Source of the DNA: Rhizobium sp. BK196
GTDB lineage: Bacteria; Pseudomonadota; Alphaproteobacteria; Rhizobiales; Rhizobiaceae
Assembly: GCF_014193255.1 (NCBI RefSeq)
Contig: NZ_JACHZB010000004.1
Location: 372,001-436,000 of the forward strand
Length of the DNA: 64,000 nucleotides
Reading direction: 5' to 3'
Under the pieces are notes generated by a model. The model was given only the letters and a program-made list of their open reading frames with translations. It searched no databases and was not told the origin of the DNA. How positions within the stretch are numbered: position 1 is the stretch's first letter; each line of letters starts with the position of its first letter. The position numbers and the translations under genes were made by a program. Of the stretch, positions 8,475 to 17,410 are shown in pieces.

Positions 8475-8605
8475 GATAATCACGAAGGCAGCGCACTCCT
8501 CCTCCCAGCGCTCCTTCATCGGACTGGCAACACTCCTCCTCCCAGTTGTCAGTCAGGATCAAGAGCCCGACGCACCTCCTCCCGCGTCGGGCTCTTTCTT
8601 TTTCC
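8475..8605 (+). ncRNA. Three-hairpin sRNA with CCTCCTCCC loops (ar14/cuckoo type)
   Basis: Three consecutive hairpins each present an anti-Shine-Dalgarno C-rich loop. Hairpin 1 has stem AGCGC (8490-8494)/GCGCT (8508-8512) and loop ACTCCTCCTCCCA. Hairpin 2 has a 10-bp stem, GACTGGCAAC (8522-8531)/GTTGTCAGTC (8545-8554), with the identical 13-base loop. Hairpin 3 has a perfect 12-bp stem (8562-8573/8584-8595), loop ACCTCCTCCC and a T-rich tail, so it is the terminator. This is the known architecture of the alphaproteobacterial ar14 or cuckoo RNA family, thought to pair with ribosome-binding sites of many mRNAs. The 5' end is estimated; no clear -35/-10 pair was identified. Confidence 0.85.
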
Positions 8606-8729
8606 CGGATTATCGTTCTCCCAAACCTTCGTAAAATTGACTCCGCCCTTGGCCTGGGCCTATCTGAAGGCGCGCAGCAAGCGCATGTTGGTGGTTTGGC
8701 GCGATGACGCCTGAACCTGCGGAGATGTC

Positions 8730-10004
8730 ATGATCGGCAGATGCAGTGTTTTGGGCAAAGCTCTCGCAGCCCTGCTCGTCCTGGGCCTCCTTGTTTCCTG
8801 CGGCCGGCCGATCGGCGTCATGCAGGCGGCTGGCACGGTTCCGCCGGGCACGTCGCGCGTCGATTTGCTGGTAGCGACCACGCGCGCTGCCGATGAAAAT
8901 CCGGCCATACTCTTCTCCGGAGAGCGCGGCACCGGGTTGATGGTCGATGCAGTCGATGTCTCCATTCCTCCGGAAGCCAATCGGAAGGTCGGGCAAGTGC
9001 AATGGCCCCGCCGTCTACCTGCCGATCCGCTCAAGGATTTCGTCACTGTCGCAGTCGATCCGCTTAATGGAGAGAAGGCGGGCGAGAACTGGTTGAGAAC
9101 GCATATGCCGAAGAGCAAGCGTGTCCTCATCTTCGTACATGGCTTCAATAACCGTTATGAGGATGCGGTCTATCGCTTCGCACAGATCGTCCATGATTCG
9201 CATGCCGACGTGGCGCCCGCCGTTTTCACATGGCCATCGCGCGCCAGCATCTTCGATTACAACTACGACAAAGAGAGTACCAACTATTCGCGCGATGCGC
9301 TGGAAGAGCTGCTGCGGCGCACGGCCAACAATCCGTCGGTGGGTGATATCACTATCATGGCCCACTCCATGGGGACCTGGCTGACGGTCGAGGCGCTGCG
9401 CCAGATGGCGATCCGCGACGGCCACGTCGCCTCCAAGATCAACAATGTCATCCTTGCCTCGCCGGATCTCGATGTCGACGTGTTCGGCCGCCAGTTTCAG
9501 AGTCTCGGCAAGGACAGGCCGCATTTCACCATCTTCGTTTCCCGGGATGACCGCGCTCTCGCGCTCTCGCGGCGCATCTCCGGCAATGTCGATCGCCTCG
9601 GCCAGATCGATCCGTCCGCCGAGCCCTATCGCAGCAAGCTGGAGGCGGCCGGTATCACCGTGCTCGACCTCACCAAGCTGAAAACCGGCGATCGCCTGAA
9701 TCATGGCAAATTCGCCGAAAGTCCGGAAGTGGTGAAGCTCATCGGCGACCGGCTGATTGCCGGTCAGACGATTACCGATTCCGAAGTCGGGCTCGGCGAA
9801 GCGGTCGGCGCTGTCGCCATTGGTGCCGCCCAGACGGCCGGCAGCGCAGTCAGCCTCGCAGTCAGCACGCCGATCGCCATCTTCGATCCCCGCACCCGCC
9901 GCAACTACGATGCTCAGGTGCGCCGTCTCGGCCAGTCGATGAACAATACCGTGGGTTCAGTGGGCGACAGCGTCGGAGCGGGGCTGCCGGAAGACACTCA
10001 GTAA
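8730..10004 (+). CDS. Lipoprotein alpha/beta hydrolase (DUF900 type)
   Basis: This is a 424-residue protein with a lipobox (LLVSCG, Cys about residue 24), so it is probably anchored in the envelope. A DUF900-type alpha/beta hydrolase core follows: FVHGFNN (oxyanion region), the nucleophile elbow AHSMGTW, a possible acid in SRDDRALALS, and NHGKF holding the likely catalytic His. The C-terminal 90 residues are Ala/Gly-rich and low in complexity. GGAGATGTC precedes the ATG. It stands alone between the sRNA and the oxidase gene. An esterase or lipase function is likely, but the substrate is unknown. Confidence 0.82.
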   Translation: MIGRCSVLGKALAALLVLGLLVSCGRPIGVMQAAGTVPPGTSRVDLLVATTRAADENPAILFSGERGTGLMVDAVDVSIPPEANRKVGQVQWPRRLPADPLKDFVTVAVDPLNGEKAGENWLRTHMPKSKRVLIFVHGFNNRYEDAVYRFAQIVHDSHADVAPAVFTWPSRASIFDYNYDKESTNYSRDALEELLRRTANNPSVGDITIMAHSMGTWLTVEALRQMAIRDGHVASKINNVILASPDLDVDVFGRQFQSLGKDRPHFTIFVSRDDRALALSRRISGNVDRLGQIDPSAEPYRSKLEAAGITVLDLTKLKTGDRLNHGKFAESPEVVKLIGDRLIAGQTITDSEVGLGEAVGAVAIGAAQTAGSAVSLAVSTPIAIFDPRTRRNYDAQVRRLGQSMNNTVGSVGDSVGAGLPEDTQ

Positions 10005-10081
10005 AAAATCATAGGCATCCGCTTCGTTGTGATATATCACGTCTCCGGCGGCAATCGACTCTGCCGTGCGGTGGACAAGAC

Positions 10082-11332
10082 ATGGCGAATGAAACGAATA
10101 GGACGGTGGCCGTTGTCGGCGCCGGTGTGATCGGCGCTTCGATTGCTTTCGAATTGCAGCGGCGGGGTTTTCAGGTAACGCTGATCGACAAGGGGGAACC
10201 GGGCAGGGGAACCTCTTACGGCAATATGGCGAGCATCGCGCTTGACTTCGCAGCTGGTTCTGGTCCGTCGACCTGGAAGAAGCTGCCGCGCTGGCTGATC
10301 GATCCGGAAGGCCCGGTCTGGCTGCGACCGGGCTACGCGCCGAAAATCCTGCCCTGGTTCCTGCGGTTTCTCGCAGCCGGCCGTCCGGCCCGTCTCAGGG
10401 AGATCGAGGATGCGGGCATGAGCCTTTCCAAGGCCGCTCTCGGCAATTTCCGCACCATGCTCGATGCCATCCGCGCGCCCGATCTGATGACCGAGGAGGG
10501 CTGTCTTGCGATCTACGAAACCGAGGCCGAATTCGATGCGGACCGTGGCCATCTCGAATTGATGCGGCGCTATGGCCTGGAATTCGAGGTGCTGAGCAAC
10601 GGCGCGATCCAGTATTACGAACCGACCCTTTCGCCGAAAATCGCCAAGGCAGTGTTGCTGCCGGACAACAAGTCGATCCGCGATCCGTATGAACTTGTCG
10701 TCAAGCTCACTGATGCCGCGAGAGCCGCTGGCGCCGACTTCGTATTCGGCCAGGCAAAAGGTGTCGAACGCAGCAGTGACGGCAAGGTTGCAGTTCTTTT
10801 CGAAAACAGTAGCCGCATCGAAGCCGACAAGGTCGTCCTGGCGGCCGGCGTTCATACGCGGTTCCTGGCCGAGGCCCTCGGCGAGCCGATCCCGCTTGAA
10901 ACCGAGCGCGGTTACCATACGCAGATCATGCAGCCCGGAATTTCCATGCGCTATTCGGTGATCTGGCCGCATCGCGCCTTCATGGTCACGCCGACGGCCG
11001 GCGGTATCCGCATTGGAGGCAATGTCGAGCTGGCCGGTCTGACGGCTCCCCCCGACTTCCGCCGTCCGCGTGTGCTCGTGCGCCATGCGCAGCGTATCCT
11101 GCCCGATCTCAGGGTTCAGGACACCCGCGAATGGATGGGCCATCGCCCGGCGCTGCCGGATACGATCCCGATTATCTCGCCCTCTTCGAAAATACCTGGC
11201 GTCTTCTATGCCACTGGCCACGGCCATCTCGGCCTGACCTATTCGGCAACGACAGCACGGTTGATTGCGGATATGGTGGCAGGCGTCAAAACATCAGTTG
11301 ATATCAAGCCATTCCGCATCGACAGGTACTAG
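10082..11332 (+). CDS. FAD-dependent D-amino-acid dehydrogenase (DadA family)
   Basis: This is a 416-residue FAD oxidoreductase of the DadA/DAAO fold. It has an N-terminal dinucleotide motif (VAVVGAGVIGASIAFELQRRG) and the C-terminal FAD-binding motif (GVFYATGHGHLGLTYS). In the middle is the substrate-domain segment RGYHTQIM. The next real gene is a proline-racemase-family enzyme. In many proteobacteria such a pair converts hydroxy-L-proline to the D-epimer and then oxidises it, so D-hydroxyproline is the best substrate guess. The rest of that pathway (deaminase, aldehyde dehydrogenase) is not in the window. Confidence 0.82.
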   Translation: MANETNRTVAVVGAGVIGASIAFELQRRGFQVTLIDKGEPGRGTSYGNMASIALDFAAGSGPSTWKKLPRWLIDPEGPVWLRPGYAPKILPWFLRFLAAGRPARLREIEDAGMSLSKAALGNFRTMLDAIRAPDLMTEEGCLAIYETEAEFDADRGHLELMRRYGLEFEVLSNGAIQYYEPTLSPKIAKAVLLPDNKSIRDPYELVVKLTDAARAAGADFVFGQAKGVERSSDGKVAVLFENSSRIEADKVVLAAGVHTRFLAEALGEPIPLETERGYHTQIMQPGISMRYSVIWPHRAFMVTPTAGGIRIGGNVELAGLTAPPDFRRPRVLVRHAQRILPDLRVQDTREWMGHRPALPDTIPIISPSSKIPGVFYATGHGHLGLTYSATTARLIADMVAGVKTSVDIKPFRIDRY

Positions 11333-11340
11333 GACTGGTC

Positions 11341-11409
11341 ATGGCCGGAACCTTCGTCACCCGTAACAATATCCGCGTCGATGGAGGCATCGCGCGGGGT
11401 CACGTCTGA
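11341..11409 (+). pseudogene. Short relic resembling an SDR C-terminus
   Basis: A 22-codon frame encodes AGTFVTRNNIRVDGGIARG and ends at a stop. This matches the C-terminal signature of short-chain dehydrogenases (FVTGxxIxVDGG) with Gly changed to Arg. It is wedged between the oxidase and the racemase-family gene and is too short to act alone, so it is taken as a deletion relic. Confidence 0.5.
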
Positions 11410-11424
11410 TTTGGAGTTTGAAGG

Positions 11425-12462
11425 ATGAGATGGAAGCGCACGATCCAGCTTCTGGATGTTCATGCCGAAGGTGAAATCGGCAAGGTGGCGATCGGCGGCG
11501 TGCCGAAGATTCCGGGCGAGACGGTTGCGGCCCAGCTTCACTGGCTGAACACCGACCCCAAGGGGCAGGAGCTTCGTCGCTTCCTCTGCCTCGAGCCGCG
11601 CGGCGCACCGATCGGCTCGGTCAACCTCTTGCTGCCGCCGAAGCATCCGGACGCAGATGCGGCCTTCATCATCCTGCAGCCTGATCAGGCGCATGCCAGT
11701 TCGGGCTCGAATTCCATCTGCGTGACGACCGCTCTTCTGGAATCCGGCATCGTCGAGATGAAGGAGCCGGAAACTGTCGTTACGCTGGAAACCGCAGCCG
11801 GACTGGTCAAGGCCACGGCCACCTGCCGCGACGGTCGCTGCGAAAAGGTGAAACTGACCATGGTGCCGTCCTTCGTCCATGAACTGGATGTCGAGATCGA
11901 CACGCCGCATTGGGGAAAGATCAGGGCGGACATCTGCTACGGCGGCATCTTCTACGCACTGGTCGATGTCGGTCAGATCAATCTGACGATCGAGAAGGCG
12001 AATGCCGCAGGATTGGTGCAGGCCGGCATGATCCTCAAAGACCTGATCAACCGCAATATCAAAGTCGTGCATCCGGAAATCCCGGCAATCTCGGGCGTAG
12101 CCTATGTCATGTTCCGCGATACCGAGGCGGATGGCACCGTGCGCACCTGCACCACCATGTGGCCGGGGCGCGCCGATCGCTCGCCCTGCGGCACGGGCAA
12201 CTCGGCTAATCTCGCGACGCTTCATGCGCGCGGAAAGGCAAAGGTCGGTGATGTTTTCAAGTCGAAATCGATCATCGGCTCGGAATTCGAAGTCGGCCTG
12301 CAGGCGGTGACGGAAGTGGCCGGAAAACCGGCCGTCATCCCGACGATATCGGGCCGCGGCTTTACCTTCGGCCTGTCTCAGGTCGCACTCGATCCCTTCG
12401 ATCCGCATCCCCTCGGTTTTGCGCTGACGGATGTTTGGGGACCATCGGCCGGCGAAATCTGA
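11425..12462 (+). CDS. Proline racemase family enzyme (hydroxyproline epimerase or dehydratase)
   Basis: This is a 345-residue member of the proline racemase superfamily. The family normally uses two active-site Cys. Here the second is present (Cys255 in RSPCGTGNSAN), but the first motif reads SSGSNSICV, putting Ser93 where MCGHG has Cys. Ser/Cys members are known to include trans-3-hydroxy-L-proline dehydratases and dual-function enzymes, so plain 4-hydroxyproline epimerase is not certain. The upstream DadA-type oxidase supports hydroxyproline catabolism. The ATG follows a GGAGTTTGAAGG site. Confidence 0.82.
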   Translation: MRWKRTIQLLDVHAEGEIGKVAIGGVPKIPGETVAAQLHWLNTDPKGQELRRFLCLEPRGAPIGSVNLLLPPKHPDADAAFIILQPDQAHASSGSNSICVTTALLESGIVEMKEPETVVTLETAAGLVKATATCRDGRCEKVKLTMVPSFVHELDVEIDTPHWGKIRADICYGGIFYALVDVGQINLTIEKANAAGLVQAGMILKDLINRNIKVVHPEIPAISGVAYVMFRDTEADGTVRTCTTMWPGRADRSPCGTGNSANLATLHARGKAKVGDVFKSKSIIGSEFEVGLQAVTEVAGKPAVIPTISGRGFTFGLSQVALDPFDPHPLGFALTDVWGPSAGEI

Positions 12463-12471
12463 CGGCCGACA

Positions 12472-12948
12472 TCAATAGACGAAGGGATCGACCTCGGCCT
12501 TGGCGGGCTCGTCACCGGCCGAAGGATAGATCACGCCCTTGCGCAGGATGATATTGGCATAAAGCCTCGGCTCGCTGGTCTGGATGACGGCGTGGGCCGC
12601 GCGAACGCGGCCATAAAAATCCTGCCCTACCAGCGGAACGACCTGTCGCTCCGGCTCGTGGCGGGCGCAGCAGGCGATCATTTCCTCATGCACGGGATCG
12701 AGCTTGTCACGCTCGGTCTTCACCGTCGAACGGAAGATCGCTTCCTCCACGAAGTCGTCGATCGGCAGCACGCTCAAAACGGCGTCGAGAACCGGAATGA
12801 GATGATGTCCGTCGAGCCTGATCAGCCGCCGCCCATGTTCGACGCCCGGATAATTGCCGTCGACGATGGCGATTTCGTCACCGTGGCCCATGGCCCGAAG
12901 TGTCGAAAGCAACTCCGGGCTCAATAGCGGATCAAGTCCTTTCAGCAT
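12472..12948 (-). CDS. RbsD/FucU-family sugar mutarotase
   Basis: This is a 158-residue protein of the RbsD/FucU fold, which interconverts anomers or ring forms of free sugars in the cytoplasm. The N-terminus MLKGLDPLLSPELLSTLRAM runs into GHGDEIAIVDGNYP, with the conserved catalytic His. The C-terminal PRLYANIILRKGVIYP completes the usual pattern. Its start lies inside the end of frcR (17-bp overlap) with an excellent AAGGAGGT site, so it is translationally coupled to the fructose regulator. A role on a sugar carried by FrcBCA (fructose, ribose or mannose) is inferred from context. A paralogue is at 44109-44555. Confidence 0.85.
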   Translation of the reverse strand: MLKGLDPLLSPELLSTLRAMGHGDEIAIVDGNYPGVEHGRRLIRLDGHHLIPVLDAVLSVLPIDDFVEEAIFRSTVKTERDKLDPVHEEMIACCARHEPERQVVPLVGQDFYGRVRAAHAVIQTSEPRLYANIILRKGVIYPSAGDEPAKAEVDPFVY

Positions 12949-14179
12949 GGTCTACCTCCTTGAAGAGAACGTTCTGGTCGGTGAGGTAACGCGCGAAAAT
13001 CGGCAGGCTGGCGCCGCCGATGGCGCGTGCCTGCGCTCCGACCGCGCCCTCGATGATTTCGGGCATGACGACGCCCTGCAGGTCAAGCTTGGCTGCTTCG
13101 TCGATCGTGGCCTGCACCACACGGCTGCGCACCCAGGCGGGAAAACCGCCGTCGATGACGGCCGCGCTGAAATCGACGATCGAAGCGGCAGCGACGATCG
13201 CCTGCGCCAGCGCCTTGGCGGTATCCTGGATCCAGCTTTCCATGGGCTCACCGAAATCCACCCAATCGTCGGCGGAATACCAGAGCGGCTCGGGATCGAT
13301 GCCTCGCTCGCGCAGCATATTCTCGAGCACGAAGATCGAGGCGATTTCGAGCAGCTGCTTCGTCTCGCCGTTCTTGCCGCGCACCGGCAGCGGCCCGATC
13401 GCGCCCGCCGTGCCGGTGCGGCCGGAAAAGATCGCCGAGTTCAGCACAATGCCGCCGCCGATGAAGGAGCCGATGAAGAAATAAACGAAATCCGGATAGG
13501 AAGGCCCGACGCCGAAGACCAATTCCGCCCCGCAGGCGCTGGTCGCATCGTTCTGCAGGAATACCGGATGGGGAACGCGCGCGGCGATATCGGTCTGCAG
13601 GTCGACATCGCGCCACACCTCCATCGCGCCCGCCGGCGCTCCCACCTCTTCGGCCCAGTTCCAGAGCTCGAAAGGTGCGGCGATGCCGAGGCCGGCAATG
13701 CGGCTGCGCTGCTTTTCGTCGAGCCGGCTTTCGAGCTCCTGGATGCCCGAGGTGACGAAGGCGAGGATTTCGTGCGGCAACGGATAGGCATAGGTCCGGT
13801 GCAGCTGCATGCGGATGCGGCCGACGAAATCCATCAGCACCAGATCGGCGCTGCGCCGTCCCATCTTCAAGCCGAAGGAATAGACGGCGTCGGGATTGAG
13901 ATGCATGGGGATCGATGGCTGGCCGACGCGACCGCGTACGGGATCCCCGCGCAAAAGCAGGCCTTCCTTTTCCAAGACCCGCATGATGACTGAGACGGTC
14001 TGCGCCGAGAGCCCGCTGCGTCGCGCGATATCGGCCTTCGACAGTGCGCCGTAGAGGCGCACCAGCGACAGCACGAGCCGTTCGTTATAGGCGCGCACCC
14101 TGACCTGGTTCGCACCCCCGGCCGGATTGAGAATTGGTGGCGGGGCCGGCATGTTTTCCGGTCCATCCAAGGATGACAT
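12932..14179 (-). CDS. frcR: ROK-family transcriptional regulator FrcR
   Basis: This 415-residue ROK regulator has an N-terminal winged HTH (LSKADIARRSGLSAQTVSVI) and a sugar-kinase-like sensor domain. Divergent position next to frcBCAK matches frcR of Sinorhizobium and Rhizobium. The start at 14179 is chosen for the strong GGGAGGAG site six bases upstream; the longer frame to 14233 has none. The zinc-cluster Cys typical of many ROK proteins are not obvious, and the phosphotransfer loop seems divergent, so this is a sensor rather than a kinase. It probably controls frcBCAK and is co-transcribed with the mutarotase gene. Confidence 0.87.
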   Translation of the reverse strand: MSSLDGPENMPAPPPILNPAGGANQVRVRAYNERLVLSLVRLYGALSKADIARRSGLSAQTVSVIMRVLEKEGLLLRGDPVRGRVGQPSIPMHLNPDAVYSFGLKMGRRSADLVLMDFVGRIRMQLHRTYAYPLPHEILAFVTSGIQELESRLDEKQRSRIAGLGIAAPFELWNWAEEVGAPAGAMEVWRDVDLQTDIAARVPHPVFLQNDATSACGAELVFGVGPSYPDFVYFFIGSFIGGGIVLNSAIFSGRTGTAGAIGPLPVRGKNGETKQLLEIASIFVLENMLRERGIDPEPLWYSADDWVDFGEPMESWIQDTAKALAQAIVAAASIVDFSAAVIDGGFPAWVRSRVVQATIDEAAKLDLQGVVMPEIIEGAVGAQARAIGGASLPIFARYLTDQNVLFKEVDHAERT

Positions 14180-14262
14180 GGCCGCTCCTCCCGATCGTTG
14201 GCCTATGCCCGATTTTCGCCGAGCATGCCACATCGAATTAATAATTCAATTGGATTTATTTA

Positions 14263-14292
14263 TTGACAAGCCGATTTCTTTCGCTCTTAATT
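14263..14292 (+). promoter_or_regulatory. Candidate frcB promoter
   Basis: TTGACA (14263-14268) is followed after 17-18 bases by CTTAAT/TTAATT (14286-14292). It lies about 100 bases before the frcB start, next to an AT-rich imperfect palindrome (AATTAATAATTCAATT, 14237-14252) that may be the FrcR operator. Confidence 0.5.
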
Positions 14293-14390
14293 GCCATCGT
14301 CAAGGGCACAGGAAGGCTTTAGAGGCCTCCGAGTGCCGCCTTTAATTCCGGCTCCGCAGGGGCGGCGCCGGCAAACTCTGGGAGGAGTCC

Positions 14391-15410
14391 ATGAAGAAAT
14401 CCGTTCTCGCTTTCAGCGCGCTCGCGCTCGGTGTCGCCTTTTCCGCTCCGGCCATGGCGGCCGACGTTTCCGCCTGCCTCATCACCAAGACCGACACCAA
14501 CCCCTTCTTCGTCAAGATGAAGGAAGGTGCGACCGCCAAGGCCAAGGAACTTGGCGTTTCGCTGAAGTCCTATGCCGGCAAGATCGATGGTGACAGCGAA
14601 AGCCAGGTTGCGGCGATCGAAAGCTGCATCGCCGACGGCGCAAAGGGCATCCTGCTGACGGCTTCCGACACCAAGGGCATCGTGCCTGCGGTCAAGAAGG
14701 CCCGCGACGCCGGCCTGCTGGTCATCGCGCTCGACACGCCGCTGGAACCGGCCGATGCCGCCGACGCCACCTTCGCCACCGACAACCTGCTCGCCGGCAA
14801 GCTGATCGGCCAGTGGGCCAAGGAAACGCTCGGCGACAAGGCCAAGGACGCCAAGGTCGGCTTCCTCGACCTGACGCCGTCGCAGCCGACAGTCGACGTT
14901 TTGCGCGACCAGGGCTTCATGATGGGCTTTGGCATCGATCCGAAGAACCCGGACAAGATCGGCGACGAAGACGACAAGCGCATCGTCGGCCACGACGTGA
15001 CTAACGGCAACGAGGAAGGCGGCCGCAAGGCCATGGAAAACCTTCTGCAGAAGGATCCGAGCATCAACGTCATTCACACGATCAACGAGCCGGCCGCTGT
15101 CGGCGCCTACCAGGCGCTGAAGGCTGTCGGTATGGAAAAGAACGTGCTGATCGTGTCGGTCGACGGTGGTTGCCCGGGCGTCAAGTCGGTCAAGGAAGGC
15201 GTCATCGGCGCCACCTCGCAGCAATATCCGCTGTTGATGGCTTCGCTCGGCATCGAGGCGATCAAGAAGTTCGCCGACTCGGGTGAAAAGCCGAAGCCGA
15301 CCGAAGGCAAGTCCTTCTTCGACACCGGCGTCTCGCTCGTCACCGACAAGCCGGTCTCCGGCGTCAAGTCGATCGACACCAAGGAAGGCACGGACAAGTG
15401 CTGGGGCTAA
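14391..15410 (+). CDS. frcB: Fructose ABC transporter, periplasmic binding protein FrcB
   Basis: This is a 339-residue periplasmic sugar-binding protein of the RbsB family. It has a Sec signal peptide with a cut after AMA ([12 protein letters not shown]), then the two-lobed core with typical [13 protein letters not shown] and [10 protein letters not shown] segments. It is the binding component for fructose, and in S. meliloti also for mannose and ribose. It is first in frcBCAK and starts with a GGAGGAG site. A strong hairpin with a weak T-run follows (15431-15460), which would raise frcB mRNA relative to frcCAK. Confidence 0.93.
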   Translation: MKKSVLAFSALALGVAFSAPAMAADVSACLITKTDTNPFFVKMKEGATAKAKELGVSLKSYAGKIDGDSESQVAAIESCIADGAKGILLTASDTKGIVPAVKKARDAGLLVIALDTPLEPADAADATFATDNLLAGKLIGQWAKETLGDKAKDAKVGFLDLTPSQPTVDVLRDQGFMMGFGIDPKNPDKIGDEDDKRIVGHDVTNGNEEGGRKAMENLLQKDPSINVIHTINEPAAVGAYQALKAVGMEKNVLIVSVDGGCPGVKSVKEGVIGATSQQYPLLMASLGIEAIKKFADSGEKPKPTEGKSFFDTGVSLVTDKPVSGVKSIDTKEGTDKCWG

Positions 15411-15430
15411 GCCCGATCTATTGAAAGAGA

Positions 15431-15463
15431 AAACGGCCGGGGCTTGATCCCCGGCCGTTTTGG
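15431..15463 (+). terminator. Hairpin between frcB and frcC
   Basis: A perfect 12-bp stem, AAACGGCCGGGG (15431-15442) / CCCCGGCCGTTT (15449-15460), has a 6-base loop and then TGG. Sitting inside the operon, it probably acts as a partial terminator or as a 3'-end stabiliser of frcB mRNA. Confidence 0.75.
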
Positions 15464-15560
15464 ACGGACGATGTGCCGTCGCTCCACCGGCTAAGCAACA
15501 ACGGATGAACAGGAGTGACGGCCTCCGCGCGGTTCGGCGCGCGGATGCGGAGGAGGAACA

Positions 15561-16625
15561 ATGACCGGAGCACAGGAATTCGAACGCGTCCTCGACGGCA
15601 GCGACAAGAACGTCGCCTCCTTCGAGCACCAGGATGTCTCGCTGATCAAGCGCGCGCAGCATTTTCTGCACTCGACGCCGGCCGCCGTGCCGCTGATCGT
15701 GCTGGTGCTGGCGATCGTGATTTTCGGGATAGCGATCGGGGGACGGTTCTTCTCGTCCTATACGCTGACGCTGATCCTGCAGCAGATCGCCATCGTCGGC
15801 ATTCTCGGCGCCGCCCAGACGCTGGTCATCCTGACGGCCGGCATCGATCTTTCGATCGGCGTCATCATGGTGATCTCGGCTGTTATCATGGGTAACGTCG
15901 CGATTACCTACGGCATACCGACGCCGATCGCGGTCGCAGCCGGCCTCCTTGTCGGCGGCCTGTGCGGATTGCTGAACGGCTTCCTTGTCGCCTTCATGAA
16001 ACTGCCGCCCTTCATCGTCACGCTCGGCACCTGGAATATCGTCATGGCGACGAATTTCATCTATTCCGCCAACGAGACGATCCGCGACGCCGACGTCGAC
16101 GAACAGGCGCCGCTGCTTCATCTTTTCGCCGCGAGCTTCAGGCTCGGCAGTGCCGTGCTCACCCTTGGGGTCATCGCCATGGTGTTGCTCGTCCTGCTGC
16201 TCTGGTATGTTCTCAATCACACCGCCTGGGGCCGACATGTTTATGCCGTCGGCGACGATCCCGAGGCCTCAAAGCTGTCCGGCATCCAGACCAAGCAGGT
16301 GCTGCTGACCGTCTATACGATATCGGGCATCATCGCTGCCTTCGCTGCCTGGGTCTCGATCGGCCGCAACGGCTCGATCTCACCGTCTTCGGCTGTCACC
16401 GATTATAATCTTCAAGCGATCACCGCGACTGTGATCGGCGGTATCTCGCTGTTCGGCGGCCGCGGCTCCATTCTTGGCACTCTCTTCGGCGCCATGATCG
16501 TCGGCGTCGTGTCGATGGGGCTCAACATGCTCGGTGCCGATCCGCAATGGAAAGTCCTGCTGACGGGCGTGCTGATCATCGCCGCCGTCGCCATCGATCA
16601 GTGGATCAGAAAGGTTTCGGTGTAA
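15561..16625 (+). CDS. frcC: Fructose ABC transporter permease FrcC
   Basis: This is a 354-residue inner-membrane permease of the RbsC/BPD_transp_2 family with about nine to ten hydrophobic segments after a 40-residue polar N-terminus. The family signature TLVILTAGIDLSIGVIMVIS is clear, followed by GLLNGFLVAFMKLPPFIVTLG and the EAA-like loop region. It would pair with FrcA and FrcB for ATP-driven fructose uptake. Its start has a GGAGGAACA site, and its stop is two bases from the frcA start. Confidence 0.93.
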   Translation: MTGAQEFERVLDGSDKNVASFEHQDVSLIKRAQHFLHSTPAAVPLIVLVLAIVIFGIAIGGRFFSSYTLTLILQQIAIVGILGAAQTLVILTAGIDLSIGVIMVISAVIMGNVAITYGIPTPIAVAAGLLVGGLCGLLNGFLVAFMKLPPFIVTLGTWNIVMATNFIYSANETIRDADVDEQAPLLHLFAASFRLGSAVLTLGVIAMVLLVLLLWYVLNHTAWGRHVYAVGDDPEASKLSGIQTKQVLLTVYTISGIIAAFAAWVSIGRNGSISPSSAVTDYNLQAITATVIGGISLFGGRGSILGTLFGAMIVGVVSMGLNMLGADPQWKVLLTGVLIIAAVAIDQWIRKVSV

Positions 16626-16627
16626 TC

Positions 16628-17410
16628 ATGGTTCGCGAACCCCTTCTCACCGCCCGTGGTCTCGTCAAGCGTTATGGACGCGTGACCGCGCTCGACAATG
16701 CCGATTTCGACTTGTATCCGGGGGAAATCCTCGCCGTCATTGGCGATAACGGTGCCGGCAAGTCCTCGCTCATCAAGGCGATTTCAGGCGCCGTCACGCC
16801 CGACGAGGGGGTGATCACGCTGGAAGGCCGGCAGGTGCAGTTCAGGTCGCCGATGGAGGCGCGTGAGGCCGGCATCGAGACGGTCTATCAGAACCTCGCG
16901 CTGTCGCCGGCACTGTCGATCGCCGACAATATGTTCCTCGGCCGCGAGATCCGTAAACGCGGCCCGCTCGGCTCGGTGTTCCGCATGCTCGACCGGCCGG
17001 CGATGGAAAAGCTGGCACGCAACAAGCTGTCGGAACTGGGCCTGATGACGATCCAGAACATCAACCAGGCGGTCGAGACGCTCTCCGGCGGCCAGCGTCA
17101 GGGCGTCGCTGTCGCCCGCGCCGCCGCCTTCGGCTCGAAGGTCATCATCATGGACGAACCGACAGCGGCTCTCGGCGTCAAGGAAAGCCGCCGCGTGCTG
17201 GAGCTGATCCTCGACGTACGCGCCCGCGGCCTGCCAATCGTGCTGATCTCCCACAACATGCCGCATGTCTTCGAGGTGGCCGACCGGATCCATATCCACC
17301 GTCTCGGCCGGCGGCTGACAGTGATCGATCCGAAGGAATATACAATGTCCGACGCCGTCGCGTTCATGACCGGCGCCAAGGCGGCGCCGACGGAGCCTGT
17401 CGCGGCATGA
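16628..17410 (+). CDS. frcA: Fructose ABC transporter ATPase FrcA
   Basis: This is a 260-residue single-domain ATPase. It has Walker A GDNGAGKSSL (about residues 38-47), signature LSGGQRQGVAVARA, Walker B VIIMDEPTAALG and the switch His in LISHNM. It is shorter than the double-domain RbsA type, as known for FrcA. The ATG at 16628 follows the frcC stop directly and gives the normal family N-terminus (REPLLTARGLVKRYG); longer frames upstream overlap frcC and are not credible. It overlaps frcK by four bases (ATGA). Confidence 0.93.
   Translation: MVREPLLTARGLVKRYGRVTALDNADFDLYPGEILAVIGDNGAGKSSLIKAISGAVTPDEGVITLEGRQVQFRSPMEAREAGIETVYQNLALSPALSIADNMFLGREIRKRGPLGSVFRMLDRPAMEKLARNKLSELGLMTIQNINQAVETLSGGQRQGVAVARAAAFGSKVIIMDEPTAALGVKESRRVLELILDVRARGLPIVLISHNMPHVFEVADRIHIHRLGRRLTVIDPKEYTMSDAVAFMTGAKAAPTEPVAA

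Noticed and set aside
14319-16238. Long open frame antisense to frcB and frcC
   Set aside because: The product is low-complexity and charged, there is no ribosome site, and the opposite strand holds well-supported genes.
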